From Promethearchaeota archaeon (lineage in GTDB: Archaea; Asgardarchaeota; Lokiarchaeia; Sigyniarchaeales; SOKP01): 64,000 nt of DNA. A program made the position numbers and the translations under genes. The stretch spans positions 496,001 through 560,000 of the forward strand of contig JAHPZA010000009.1 of NCBI GenBank assembly GCA_019058445.1, in the 5' to 3' direction. This document shows positions 1 to 8,683 of this stretch, one piece after another. The notes under the pieces are model-generated. The model did not search any database. It saw only the letters and a program-made list of their open reading frames with translations, and had not been told where the DNA came from. The first letter of the stretch is position 1. The number at the start of each line of letters is the position of its first letter.

Positions 1-314
1 CGTTGAAAGGGTATACTTGTAAGTCTGTGAAAGATTTTGCTGGAACAATGGACGAAATAAATGATAACAAACCAAGGTTAATATTCTTAGATGTAAATAT
101 GCCTGATATTAATGGATATCAATTATCTGAAATGATTAAATCAAATGAAAGGTACAAAAATATTCTCGTCTATTATCTAACCGGAATAGCTAAATCTGAA
201 ATCTCTGTGAAAACATTAGAAACAAAAGCAGATGGATTTATAACAAAACCCTTTGATCTCTCAGACTTTAATGATGTATTTGATTATCTCAATCTTAAAA
301 AAATGGATAATTAA
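1..314 (+). CDS. Response regulator receiver domain (5' end cut by window edge)
   Basis: This is the C-terminal part of a CheY-like receiver domain, the phospho-acceptor module of two-component signalling. The phosphorylated Asp lies in FLDVNMP, the conserved Thr in YYLTG and the switch Lys in ITKPF, in the usual order and spacing. The readable sequence begins around the second beta-strand, so the true start and the first helix lie upstream of the window; the TTG at position 3 is not a credible start. Nothing follows the receiver domain (the gene ends about 20 residues after the Lys), so the protein either is a stand-alone CheY-like regulator or carries its output or sensor domain on the unseen N-terminal side. 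Confidence 0.85.
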   Translation, partial: LKGYTCKSVKDFAGTMDEINDNKPRLIFLDVNMPDINGYQLSEMIKSNERYKNILVYYLTGIAKSEISVKTLETKADGFITKPFDLSDFNDVFDYLNLKKMDN

Positions 315-345
315 AGAATACTAATTTTAACATTTCTAATAAGCA

Positions 346-1845
346 CTAAATTTTCCTTAGTAAACGGATGAATATTTTCCAAAAGTTCTCAACGCTCTGA
401 ATATCCAATCGTTCATCTGGAGAGTGTAAAGCATCAAGAGTAGGGCCTATTGTGATCATATCAAGATCTGGAAAATTCAATCTAAATACTCCTGGTTCTA
501 AGCCTCCGTGAACTGCTGTGATGATAATATTTTCCATCGATAATTCTTCATAAGTTTCTTTAGTAAGATGTAGTAATGGTGAATCAAAATTCGGATTCCA
601 TTCACCAAAGCCTCCCATTTGCCTGAATTTTATTTTTAAATCAGCATTTTTAAATAGATCTATTATCTTATCAGATATTTCTTTATAGGATGTCTTTTCA
701 AAACTTCTTTGCATTGTATCAATTTTAATTCGGTTTGTTTTTGAAATAATAGAAGCTAGATTTGTTGATGAGTGTACTAAATTTTCGAATTTGGGATGCA
801 TTGAAATAGGACCATGAGGAAATGAATTTAAAACGTCTAAAAATTTATCTTGGAACTCCTTTGAATATAGAAAATCTTCCGGATTACTTTCCAATTTCAC
901 GAGTGCTATCTCAATATTAGGATCAATTTTGGAATACTCTTTTTTTATTTCTGAGACTAGACCATCAAAAAATTCCTTAAGTTGTTTTATATCTTCGTTT
1001 TTTACATAAAAAATTGCCCTAGCTTCTCTTGGCAAGGCATTACGATGTGTGCTACCACCATCAATTGATTTAACGTAAATTGAATTGTTTTGATTAAGTC
1101 TTTTTAATATTTTCGCTATCAATTTAATAGGATTTGGCCGACCTTTATCTATATCACCACCAGAATGCCCCCCAAGTAATCCAGTTATCTGTATTTCTAA
1201 AGGCTGTAATTTACCTTCTATTTGATTTACATTAATTAAGTCAATTTTCACTTCTACATATGTAAGTAATGCCCCTACACATCCTATTGTTATTACATTT
1301 TCCCTCGCCGAATCGAGATTTATTAAGGTTTTACTTCTTAAAAGGTCTTTATCAATTTGCAGTGCCCCTGACATACTAGATTCTTCTGAAACAGTAAATA
1401 CTAAGTCTATTTCTAAATTTTCAAAAATTAAATCTCCCTTGTGAATTTTCTTCATTATTGCTAAAGAGTATGCCATGCCAGTTGCGTTGTCAGCCCCTAG
1501 AGTAGTACCCTCAGCAGTAAGCCATTTTTTACCATCGAAAGTAATAACTTTCAGTTTTAGAGGATCTTTAGAGAAATCATGCTCAACTTCTTTATTCTTT
1601 TCGCAGACCATATCCATGTGACTTTGTATAATTATGATGGATTTTTTTTCTTTTTTTGGAGGTATTATTACTAAGATGTTCCCGGCGTTATCACTTTTTG
1701 TCTCAAAATTGAATTTTTCTGCTTCTTCTTTTATATATTCTCTGACTTTACCCTCATTACCAGAACAATGCGGAATTTTTGAAATATCTTCAAAATATTC
1801 CCAAAATTCTAAAGGAGAACTCAAATCATGAAGATTAACTGACAT
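346..1845 (-). CDS. pepD: Aminoacyl-histidine dipeptidase (PepD-like, M20 family)
   Basis: A 499-residue di-zinc metallopeptidase of the M20 PepD (beta-Ala-His dipeptidase) type, which hydrolyses dipeptides in the cytosol. Visible metal and catalytic motifs are QSHMDMV (His76, Asp78), TLGADN (bridging Asp about 119), SEESSMSG (Glu154-155), GGHSGGD (His about 227) and a late VHGGLEPG segment carrying the last His and Glu. The length fits the bacterial PepD family (about 485 residues) rather than the shorter M20 carboxypeptidases. The ATG at 1845 gives the expected N-terminal PLEFWEYFEDISKIPHCSGNE start. It is a single transcription unit convergent with the receiver gene. The family is common in bacteria and sporadic in archaea, so transfer is possible. 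Confidence 0.9.
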   Translation of the reverse strand: MSVNLHDLSSPLEFWEYFEDISKIPHCSGNEGKVREYIKEEAEKFNFETKSDNAGNILVIIPPKKEKKSIIIIQSHMDMVCEKNKEVEHDFSKDPLKLKVITFDGKKWLTAEGTTLGADNATGMAYSLAIMKKIHKGDLIFENLEIDLVFTVSEESSMSGALQIDKDLLRSKTLINLDSARENVITIGCVGALLTYVEVKIDLINVNQIEGKLQPLEIQITGLLGGHSGGDIDKGRPNPIKLIAKILKRLNQNNSIYVKSIDGGSTHRNALPREARAIFYVKNEDIKQLKEFFDGLVSEIKKEYSKIDPNIEIALVKLESNPEDFLYSKEFQDKFLDVLNSFPHGPISMHPKFENLVHSSTNLASIISKTNRIKIDTMQRSFEKTSYKEISDKIIDLFKNADLKIKFRQMGGFGEWNPNFDSPLLHLTKETYEELSMENIIITAVHGGLEPGVFRLNFPDLDMITIGPTLDALHSPDERLDIQSVENFWKIFIRLLRKI

Positions 1846-2054
1846 ATCTCATATTTACCTTAAATATTTAAAAACATCGTGTTTTATAATTAATAGAAAA
1901 AGTCTATTACTTTAAAAGATTAAGGAGATATTAAAGCAAATTAACGCTTATCTAAAAATTATTAAATTCAATAATTTATAAACAATTTTATTTGATCACT
2001 TAAAATTAAACCTAAATCTTTTAGCGTAATAACTAATAACCTAATGAAACGTAA

Positions 2055-2231
2055 TATGTAGATGAAATAAATGATGACAAAACAGAAGGAAGGATTGGCT
2101 TTGTCTATGAGGAGGGAGACAAAGATTTTAAGGGACTTAAAGGAAATCTTATTCATATTCTTGCGGATATCAGAGTAATAAATTCTCCCGAATACGTGAA
2201 ATGGTTCTGGATATGTATATATTTAGTAAAA
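2055..2231 (+). pseudogene. Possible coding remnant in the 1846-2234 intergenic gap
   Basis: The 389-nt gap between the dipeptidase and the EF-Tu-like gene holds no ORF with a start. One plus-strand frame, open from 2055, has a composition like real protein (EGRIGFVYEEGDKDFKGLKG and following, to about SPEYVKW near 2205), then becomes hydrophobic and ends at a TAA at about 2271. No start codon precedes it, because a TAA lies immediately upstream at 2052. It may be the tail of a decayed gene. I cannot assign a family. The opposite-strand frame at 1968-2156 looks like a shadow. Confidence 0.2.
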
Positions 2232-2234
2232 TTT

Positions 2235-3335
2235 TTAATCCAATACTTGAATAAAATATCCGAGAATCCTTAATTTATTTTCAAAACGATTTAAATCCGC
2301 GATAATTCCTTTTAAACCAGTTCCGTCATGAACTAATGATTTTTCAAAATTAAGTGTAACTACTCCCATTTTTCCGGGAATTAATTCCTCTCCTTGGCTA
2401 AATTTAAACGGAGATCCCTTCAATTCAACAAAACTATGATATTGGATTCCATCTCCAGGTTTTATTTTTCCTCCTTTAGGTTTATAAAATTTATTAAGAT
2501 AAACTTTCGCCTTAATCTCATGTTCTCTTACAAATTTTCCTTGAGAAACGATAATATTATCACGGCTGATATCCTCAGGGGAAATATTACCCTTTAAGGC
2601 TAAGCCTACTCGGTCTCCTTCATAAGCCATTTTAAAATCTCTATCATGCTTTTGAATACTTCTTATTATTATTTTTTTACCCTGACCCTCGTATCCTATA
2701 AGCTCAACCATTTGACGGGTATTAATTAATCCTCTTTTTACAATTCCAAGAATTACAGTTCCAATTCCTTTTACTGGAAAGACATGATCGATCAAAATTT
2801 TAGAGTATGGGGCTATTTCTAACTCTGGTTCTGGTAAATTTAATCCTAATTCAACAATTTTTTGTTTTAAATTTTCATAATCTTCTTTACAAATAAGTTT
2901 AAAGATTTCTGTTCCTTTTAGACTTGTTGAGTTTAAAATCTTCTCAATTTCACTCTCAATCTGAATTAATTTCCATTTAGTTTTTGAATTTATTCCCGTA
3001 ATTATCACAAGACATTCTGTTTTAAATAATTGATGATATAAATCCATACCCACGAGTATTTCGCCTACTGTCGCATTTAGACCTAATTCTAAATCAATAA
3101 CTAATAAATGGATATTAGACATTTTTAATACTTGTAAGAAAGGCTTTATTTTATCGGGATAATCAATGGGAGTCATAGCACAAAAAACATGACCTGCCTC
3201 TACATTTAATCGATTAAAAAAAAGTATATCAGACTTAGTTCCTGGAGCCCCTAACGCCTGTCCAATTAACTGTTGATGGTCAAAATTTTCCCCGAAAATT
3301 CCAATGAGAAAATTTCTCTCTTTAGCTTCACTCAT
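2235..3335 (-). CDS. EF-Tu/SelB-like protein with degenerate G domain
   Basis: A 366-residue protein resembling the archaeal EF-Tu paralogues that keep the translation-factor beta-barrel domains but have lost the GTPase motifs. The N-terminal 170 residues have a G-domain-like alternation of strands and helices, but the P-loop position reads GIFGENFDHQQLIG instead of GxxxxGK[ST], and the normal DxxG is replaced by DYPDK. From about 180 onward come two beta-barrel domains (VFPVKGIGTVILGIVKRG, GDRVGLALKGNISPEDISR), as in EF-Tu domains 2 and 3. It therefore probably does not hydrolyse GTP; a regulatory or RNP-binding role is inference. It is monocistronic on the minus strand, with an ATG start. 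Confidence 0.65.
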   Translation of the reverse strand: MSEAKERNFLIGIFGENFDHQQLIGQALGAPGTKSDILFFNRLNVEAGHVFCAMTPIDYPDKIKPFLQVLKMSNIHLLVIDLELGLNATVGEILVGMDLYHQLFKTECLVIITGINSKTKWKLIQIESEIEKILNSTSLKGTEIFKLICKEDYENLKQKIVELGLNLPEPELEIAPYSKILIDHVFPVKGIGTVILGIVKRGLINTRQMVELIGYEGQGKKIIIRSIQKHDRDFKMAYEGDRVGLALKGNISPEDISRDNIIVSQGKFVREHEIKAKVYLNKFYKPKGGKIKPGDGIQYHSFVELKGSPFKFSQGEELIPGKMGVVTLNFEKSLVHDGTGLKGIIADLNRFENKLRILGYFIQVLD

Positions 3336-3513
3336 TTAGTTTTTAAAAAGTAGAATAAAACAAAAATTTTTCGATATTGATTTTGTAATTAATTTTTATT
3401 AGAAGAAATAATTAAAATTAGACTCCTTTTTATTTAAATAGAGTTAAATACTTGATATCTTAAATGAGTAGCACTGTCATTTACTTTTAAAAAGTATTCA
3501 TAAGGAAATTATT

Positions 3514-4755
3514 ATGACTCAAAAAAATAACAGTATGCTATTGGAAAATAATACAAATATTCAAGAAAGACGATATGATATCGATGCATTGAGAGTAATA
3601 GCAACAATTTTATTAATTTATTTTCATACTGCAATGATATTTAATATTTGGTCTGTATATCACCTCAAGGACAATGAATTAAGTTTAGAAGCTGCATTAT
3701 TTGTATCTTTTCTTAACATTTGGCATATGCCTCTCTTTTTTCTTTTAGCTGGAATTAGTACATATTATGCTTTAAATTTTCGAACTAAAGATGAATATGC
3801 TAAAGAACGTGTTAAAAGATTGCTCATACCGCTTATATTTGGAATTTTAATAGTTGTTCCACCTCAAGTGTATTATGAGCGATTGGCGTGGTGGAGTGAA
3901 ACTAGACATAGTCCAATTAATTTTAACGGTTCTTATCTTGAGTTTTATCCCCAATTTTTTATTGGAATTTATCCGAATGGTAATTTTAGCTGGCATCATC
4001 TTTGGTTTATGTGGTATTTATTCTTTATTTCTTTAATCGCATTACCATTATTCATAAAGCTAAAAAGTGACAATGGAAAACAACGAATCTCACGTATAGC
4101 ATCATCAGTTGAGAATGGTCGAAAGGTTTTCTTTCTTGCTATTCCATTAATAATTGTAAATATTTGCCTTCGCTGGATATTTCCGGACTCTCATAATTTT
4201 ATTTTTGATTGGGCGGCAATTCTTCATTTTCTTTTAATTTTCATATTTGGGTTTTTAATGGTTGCGGATTCTCGATTTGAGGATTCAGTAGCCCGAAATA
4301 AAAGATTAGCGTTATTTTTTGGTATTATTATAGCGATTTTCACTTTAACATTTGATGCGTTAATATATCTGAATTCGAATTCTGCATTAATTGTCAACAT
4401 AGGCAACAATTTTGCTGTTTTAATCACAATATATATAATTGGGACAGGACTTTGGTCTTTTTGTGTATGGTGTTGGTTAATTGCTTTTTTAGGGTATGGG
4501 CGGAAGTATTTAAATAAACAAAATTCTTTTATTAAACATTTTAGTGAAATAGCTCTTCCTTTCTATATATTGCATCAAACAATAATAATAATTGTAGGTT
4601 TCTACGTAGTCCAATGGGAAATAAATATTTTAGTGAAATATTTAGTAATTACTACAGCTGCTTTATTTATAACGCTTATAATCTGTGAAGTAATAAAAAC
4701 AAACAAGATTACTCGGTTTATGTTCGGAATGAAAGTAATCAAAAAAAAGATGTAG
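3514..4755 (+). CDS. Acyltransferase 3 family membrane protein
   Basis: A 413-residue polytopic membrane protein of the acyltransferase-3 (OafA/YrhL/MdoC-like) family, which transfers acyl groups from inside the cell to glycans or lipids at the membrane. The family start motif is clear at residues about 20-45: YDIDALRVIATILLIYFHTA, with the conserved Arg and the catalytic-type His. HMPLFFLLAGIST and a WHHLWFMWYLFF segment follow, and about ten hydrophobic helices are visible. The gene stands alone, preceded by AAGGAAATTATT and its ATG. It is convergent with the DUF429 gene, whose stop lies 12 nt away. The substrate cannot be told from sequence. Confidence 0.85.
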   Translation: MTQKNNSMLLENNTNIQERRYDIDALRVIATILLIYFHTAMIFNIWSVYHLKDNELSLEAALFVSFLNIWHMPLFFLLAGISTYYALNFRTKDEYAKERVKRLLIPLIFGILIVVPPQVYYERLAWWSETRHSPINFNGSYLEFYPQFFIGIYPNGNFSWHHLWFMWYLFFISLIALPLFIKLKSDNGKQRISRIASSVENGRKVFFLAIPLIIVNICLRWIFPDSHNFIFDWAAILHFLLIFIFGFLMVADSRFEDSVARNKRLALFFGIIIAIFTLTFDALIYLNSNSALIVNIGNNFAVLITIYIIGTGLWSFCVWCWLIAFLGYGRKYLNKQNSFIKHFSEIALPFYILHQTIIIIVGFYVVQWEINILVKYLVITTAALFITLIICEVIKTNKITRFMFGMKVIKKKM

Positions 4756-4766
4756 AAGTTATACCA

Positions 4767-5507
4767 TCATATAAAATAAGGAATTGCCATCCGCATTGGT
4801 AAGTCTTCAGAATCATATTCAAAAATTTCGGGAAGAAATCGCAGATTTGCCCTTCCTTTAGAACCAGATATTGCTAAAATCCAAGCGTCTAATATATCAT
4901 CAAGAGAAACATTCTCATTTGAAAGTTGATGGGAAACATTATTTAGAATCTCTTTAGAATTTGTAGAATAAGATTCAATGATTGATAATCTTTCATTGAC
5001 TCCTTCTTTAGTTTTCTTATAATGTTTCATTGGAACTCTATTCGACAGAGCAGCGAAACATAGCTCCGGATGAGATTCTATGAAAACTTTAGAGGCTTTA
5101 GGATCCCTTCGCAATAAGCTATCAACTTCTTTAATCTTTGCTGTAATATTCCAGGTTTGTTTAGATAATCCCTTTCCTGTCATGTTTCTGTGAATTTGGT
5201 TTGCATCAACATAAGATTTTGCAGATAGAGAAGCGCGACATGGTGTTGGAAATATACTAGATGATCGAGATCTTGTGAGATATCTACGAGCAGCTTTGTC
5301 ACATAATCGGGGTTCGCTTCCATTATCCCTTAATCCAATTGGTATATCAATTAAAATCAAATTAATTGATTTCAATGCATTAGATAATATATCCCATAAA
5401 TCTTGAATTGTTGGAAATATTTCAAATCTGTATTCTATTTGATCTTTTGTGTAAGAACAAATCCATCCTGATCGGCACCCATCAATACCTATCGATAAAA
5501 TTGGCAT
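4767..5507 (-). CDS. DUF429 family protein (predicted RNase H-like nuclease)
   Basis: A 246-residue protein with the DUF429 signature. It begins GIDGCRSGWIC (the first RNase H-fold strand with its Asp), continues with LILIDIPIGL, SSSIFPTPCRASL and ESHPELCFAALS, and ends with LDDILDAWILA, which carries the late acidic pair. The pattern matches a predicted RNase H-like fold with acidic residues arranged for metal binding, but the enzymatic role of the family is not established. It lies 20 nt downstream of the MBL hydrolase gene on the same strand, so the two may be cotranscribed. Confidence 0.8.
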   Translation of the reverse strand: MPILSIGIDGCRSGWICSYTKDQIEYRFEIFPTIQDLWDILSNALKSINLILIDIPIGLRDNGSEPRLCDKAARRYLTRSRSSSIFPTPCRASLSAKSYVDANQIHRNMTGKGLSKQTWNITAKIKEVDSLLRRDPKASKVFIESHPELCFAALSNRVPMKHYKKTKEGVNERLSIIESYSTNSKEILNNVSHQLSNENVSLDDILDAWILAISGSKGRANLRFLPEIFEYDSEDLPMRMAIPYFI

Positions 5508-5527
5508 TTTATACTAGTTCAAGAATT

Positions 5528-6475
5528 TTAGAGTCCATTCCAGTATGCACGGAGTTCAACAACATTACTAAATAGATCCAATGGGTTAATGGGAGCATTC
5601 CAAGGTTCCTTACGGAATTCTCTGTATGCTCTGTAAACATTAAAATATAAACGCTCGGGCTCTGTCCATTCTGCAAAAGTTCCAAGATTTATTTTCTTCG
5701 ATGCCTCAAGAGGGTCAAGTCCTTCATCAAAAAAAAGTTTGGCCTCAGAATATACAAATTCGAAGTATGTTCGTAGTTCTTTAGCCCCATCGACTCCACA
5801 GAGGGGTCCATGCCCTGGTACAATAATCTCGGGTTTATAAGAAATTATGAGATCTAACGCTTCAATCCATTTAGCATGCGTACCTTCCCATCCTACAGGC
5901 GTACAATGCCTGAAGACTATATCACCGGCAAATATTACACTATGTTGAGGGAGATACACAATTATATCTCCTGAGGTGTGTGCCGGTCCAACATAAATAA
6001 GCTGGCAAGGATATCCATCTAGATCAAGATCAAGTTTATCTTCGAATAGGCGATTTGGAAGTGTAAGTTCAATCCCAGAATAATCAAAATTATTTAAAGC
6101 ATCTAACAATGGTTTCATCTCTGCTGGAAAAGCTTTTGGTCTTTTTTGACCTGCTTGGAATAATGCTGGTAGATTGCGTTTCTTTTCTTTTTCCATTTCT
6201 TCAGCGCAGTGACGATGTGCGATAATCTCAGCGTCTTTAAAAAGCTGATTGCCCCAGGTATGATCTCCATTGTGATGAGTGTTAACGAGTCGCTTTATTG
6301 GTTCAGGTGATATCGTTTTATATAGCTCTCTCATCTGCTTAGTAAGATTCAAGTCGTAGAATGTATCAATAGCGAGCCCTCCGCCCAAATTCACAAAACC
6401 TGCATTGCTCCATCCAAGTCCTCTGTCTTCCTGCAAGCAAGCATAAATATTCTTGGCAATTTCTTTAAGTTCCAT
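5528..6475 (-). CDS. Metallo-beta-lactamase fold hydrolase
   Basis: A 315-residue MBL-fold metallohydrolase. The metal-binding motif is TNTH-like, here VNTHHNGDHTWGN (about residues 64-76), followed by HTSGDIIVYLP (third His), FAGDIVF (bridging Asp) and VPGHGPL (last His). In the first motif the usual HxHxDH reads HHNGDH, so the second metal His is Asn; the rest of the metal ligands are present. The C-terminal 90 residues are helical. The substrate is unknown. A possible SD (GTGAGAGAG) precedes the ATG at 6475. It is probably the first gene of a two-gene unit with the DUF429 protein. Confidence 0.8.
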   Translation of the reverse strand: MELKEIAKNIYACLQEDRGLGWSNAGFVNLGGGLAIDTFYDLNLTKQMRELYKTISPEPIKRLVNTHHNGDHTWGNQLFKDAEIIAHRHCAEEMEKEKKRNLPALFQAGQKRPKAFPAEMKPLLDALNNFDYSGIELTLPNRLFEDKLDLDLDGYPCQLIYVGPAHTSGDIIVYLPQHSVIFAGDIVFRHCTPVGWEGTHAKWIEALDLIISYKPEIIVPGHGPLCGVDGAKELRTYFEFVYSEAKLFFDEGLDPLEASKKINLGTFAEWTEPERLYFNVYRAYREFRKEPWNAPINPLDLFSNVVELRAYWNGL

Positions 6476-6782
6476 ACTTACTCTCTCACTCTTTATCTAT
6501 TTCTCAGTTAATGACTTTAATTATGTTTATAATTTTATAAAGAAATTTCGTTAAGAAAAGTATACTTCTTCTATTTATAAATCTTACTTAGTCGTTAAAT
6601 TGTAGGAAATAAATGCATTCCCACTTAGGGAAAAATTCGTTGAACAAAATGTGATGAAATCTTTTAAATTGTTCCACAACAATAAAGAAAGCATAGAAGT
6701 TCATTATTTAAAATTTAATATCGGAAAAAATAAAAATAATGATATAAATACCAAATTATTGAAAATATGGCAGAAAAAAAAA

Positions 6783-7505
6783 ATGTCAGATAAGGAAGAA
6801 CGTGAGATTGGCAGGATTCAAGAACTTGAAAGCACTAATTTAGCAAGAGAGGAGATTAGAGACTTAGTTATTGAAACTAAAAAGAAAGTAGAAAGAGATA
6901 ATGATTTATTAGCTGAACGGATAAATAAAAATTTTCAAAAACATAACATTAAATCCTTCGATATAGTAGGAGCAATTGGAGCTGGTAAGACAGCCATATT
7001 AGAAAAAATTAGTGAAAAAATTTCGTCTAAATATAAAACCTTAGTGATATGTGGGGATATTACAACGAGAGTTGATGCTGATAGAATTGAAGAACATAAT
7101 GTTGAAACCGTACAGATTAATACTGGCCGTGAATGTGCTTTAAATGCATATCATATCAATCAAATCATAAAAAATAAAGAATTATCTGAGTATGATGTTA
7201 TTTTTGTTGAAAATGTCGGAAATTTAATATGTCCATCTGAATTTATTCTCGGTACAGACAAAAGAATCACAGTTGTATCAATTACTGAAGGGGAGTGGGT
7301 TATAGAAAAACATCCAATGCTCTTTAAAATGTCAGATATCGCAATCATTAATAAAATTGATCTTTTAGAAAGATTAGGAACCAATATTGATAAGATGATA
7401 AGCGATGCTAAAAAATTCAATCCAGATATAGAAGTCATAACCACCAGTGCCAAAACTGGGGAAAATATCAATAAATTATTAGAAATCATGGGGTTAGCAG
7501 AATGA
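6783..7505 (+). CDS. hypB: HypB-like nickel-incorporation GTPase
   Basis: A SIMIBI-class GTPase of the HypB family, which loads nickel into [NiFe]-hydrogenase or related enzymes using GTP hydrolysis. The P-loop is GAIGAGKTA, followed by CGDITTRVDADRI, VENVGNLICPSEF (the second HypB Cys), NKIDLL (guanine specificity) and TTSAKTGENI. The first nickel-site motif, normally TGxxCHLDA, reads TGRECALNA, so the Cys is kept but the His is Ala. I chose ATG 6783 (MSDKEER) because the 44 codons upstream, from GTG 6651, are Lys/Asn-rich and unlike any HypB. No hydrogenase or other hyp gene is in the window. It overlaps the next gene by 4 nt. Confidence 0.8.
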   Translation: MSDKEEREIGRIQELESTNLAREEIRDLVIETKKKVERDNDLLAERINKNFQKHNIKSFDIVGAIGAGKTAILEKISEKISSKYKTLVICGDITTRVDADRIEEHNVETVQINTGRECALNAYHINQIIKNKELSEYDVIFVENVGNLICPSEFILGTDKRITVVSITEGEWVIEKHPMLFKMSDIAIINKIDLLERLGTNIDKMISDAKKFNPDIEVITTSAKTGENINKLLEIMGLAE

Positions 7506-7927
7506 AAGAATTAATAGAAAAAGTTAAAAGTTCAATAAAAGATATTGAGAGTGTTGATAAGTCTACTCTACGAGTCTTATTTCATGATACTCTAAAAGAG
7601 TTAAAAAACCATCATAAAATCGATGCATATATAGGGGATTTTCCAACTTTCATAGAACCTGTGCATCTTGGAAATAATGTTCGAATAGGTGATGATGTTC
7701 TTTTAGGACCTAATGTCTATATCGGAAATAATTGCGAACTCGGAGATTATGTAGAACTCTCAAATACGATTGTATTAGATAATGTTAAACTTGGCAATAA
7801 TTTTACCTTAGAAAATTGCATTATCGCAAATGATAGTAAATTAAATTTTGATATTCTAAAAGAAAAAAATTGTATCTTGAAGGGTATTACAGATATAAAA
7901 GAAAATATTGAAAAATTAGATTTTTAA
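7502..7927 (+). CDS. Hexapeptide-repeat (left-handed beta-helix) protein
   Basis: A 141-residue protein whose residues 45-125 are hexapeptide repeats typical of a left-handed parallel beta-helix (VHLGNNVRIGDDVLLGPNVY, IGNNCELGDYVELSNTIVL, and so on). The N-terminal 40 residues are helical. Such folds occur in acyltransferases, nucleotidyltransferase tails and gamma-carbonic anhydrases. No His triad of a gamma-carbonic anhydrase is evident, and the length is short for a complete acyltransferase. The start overlaps the HypB-like gene (ATGA-type, 4 nt), implying translational coupling and a shared role, perhaps as a scaffold or partner of the GTPase. Confidence 0.7.
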   Translation: MKELIEKVKSSIKDIESVDKSTLRVLFHDTLKELKNHHKIDAYIGDFPTFIEPVHLGNNVRIGDDVLLGPNVYIGNNCELGDYVELSNTIVLDNVKLGNNFTLENCIIANDSKLNFDILKEKNCILKGITDIKENIEKLDF

Positions 7928-7964
7928 TTCAGATTAATTTAACAAATCTCTGTTAATAATCAAT

Positions 7965-8654
7965 ATGTTTGAAGTAAACAACTCAAAACAAGTGTATCTT
8001 ATTTTAGGAATAATTGTTGTTATATGTCAAATAATTATATCATATTTTTTTCTAGATCCTGTACAAATAATTAGTAATTGGTTATTAACAATTATTTATT
8101 TAGCCTTAGGGTTTATAGCTCTCAAATATTTCGAAAAGGATGCAGGGTTTCCTGATATGCTTGATAACGAGATTAAAGTTAATCATTTATTATTAATTCC
8201 ATTCATTTTTGGATTGATTTTTGGAATAGGAGCAATTTTATTTGATTTGATTAATCCTATTAAAGTCCCCCAACTTCCTTTTCCTATATCGATTCCATAT
8301 TGGATTTTTGTTGGTATAACTGATGAGATTTTTTGGCGTTTATTCTTATTGACATTTCTAATCTGGCTGATTTCCTATAAAATATTAAAAAATGAAAGGC
8401 AGGAACAGGTATTCTGGGGAGTAGCTATACTTGAAAGTGTAATTTACATTATAATTCAACTAATCCTATTCGAATCCTTTGTGGGTCCAATTACTTCTTT
8501 GGTTTTAATTCAAATATTGATTATTTCTGGAGGATATATCATAGTAGCATGTTATTGTTATAGAAAAGGAGGATTTCTCGCTGTAATTGTTGTTCGTTTG
8601 ACCCAATACACTGTCTACCATATAATCTATGGCGGACTGACCCTTGTAATATAG
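7965..8654 (+). CDS. CPBP (CAAX protease)-like membrane protein, degenerate
   Basis: A 229-residue protein with about six hydrophobic helices. The segment ITDEIFWRLFLLTFL (about residues 120-134) resembles the EExxxR motif of CPBP-family intramembrane proteases, with the first Glu changed to Asp. A late YHIIYG near the C-terminus could be a distant match to the family's final His motif. The second CPBP motif (FxxxH) is not evident, so activity is doubtful. It follows the hexapeptide gene by 37 nt and may belong to the same transcript. Other membrane families remain possible. Confidence 0.4.
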   Translation: MFEVNNSKQVYLILGIIVVICQIIISYFFLDPVQIISNWLLTIIYLALGFIALKYFEKDAGFPDMLDNEIKVNHLLLIPFIFGLIFGIGAILFDLINPIKVPQLPFPISIPYWIFVGITDEIFWRLFLLTFLIWLISYKILKNERQEQVFWGVAILESVIYIIIQLILFESFVGPITSLVLIQILIISGGYIIVACYCYRKGGFLAVIVVRLTQYTVYHIIYGGLTLVI

Positions 8655-8683
8655 GTTAAGAGTAATACTTTTGGTAATAGTCG

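Noticed and set aside
1968..2156. 62-residue hydrophobic minus-strand ORF
   Set aside because: No SD or family features, and it overlaps a plus-strand frame with better coding composition.
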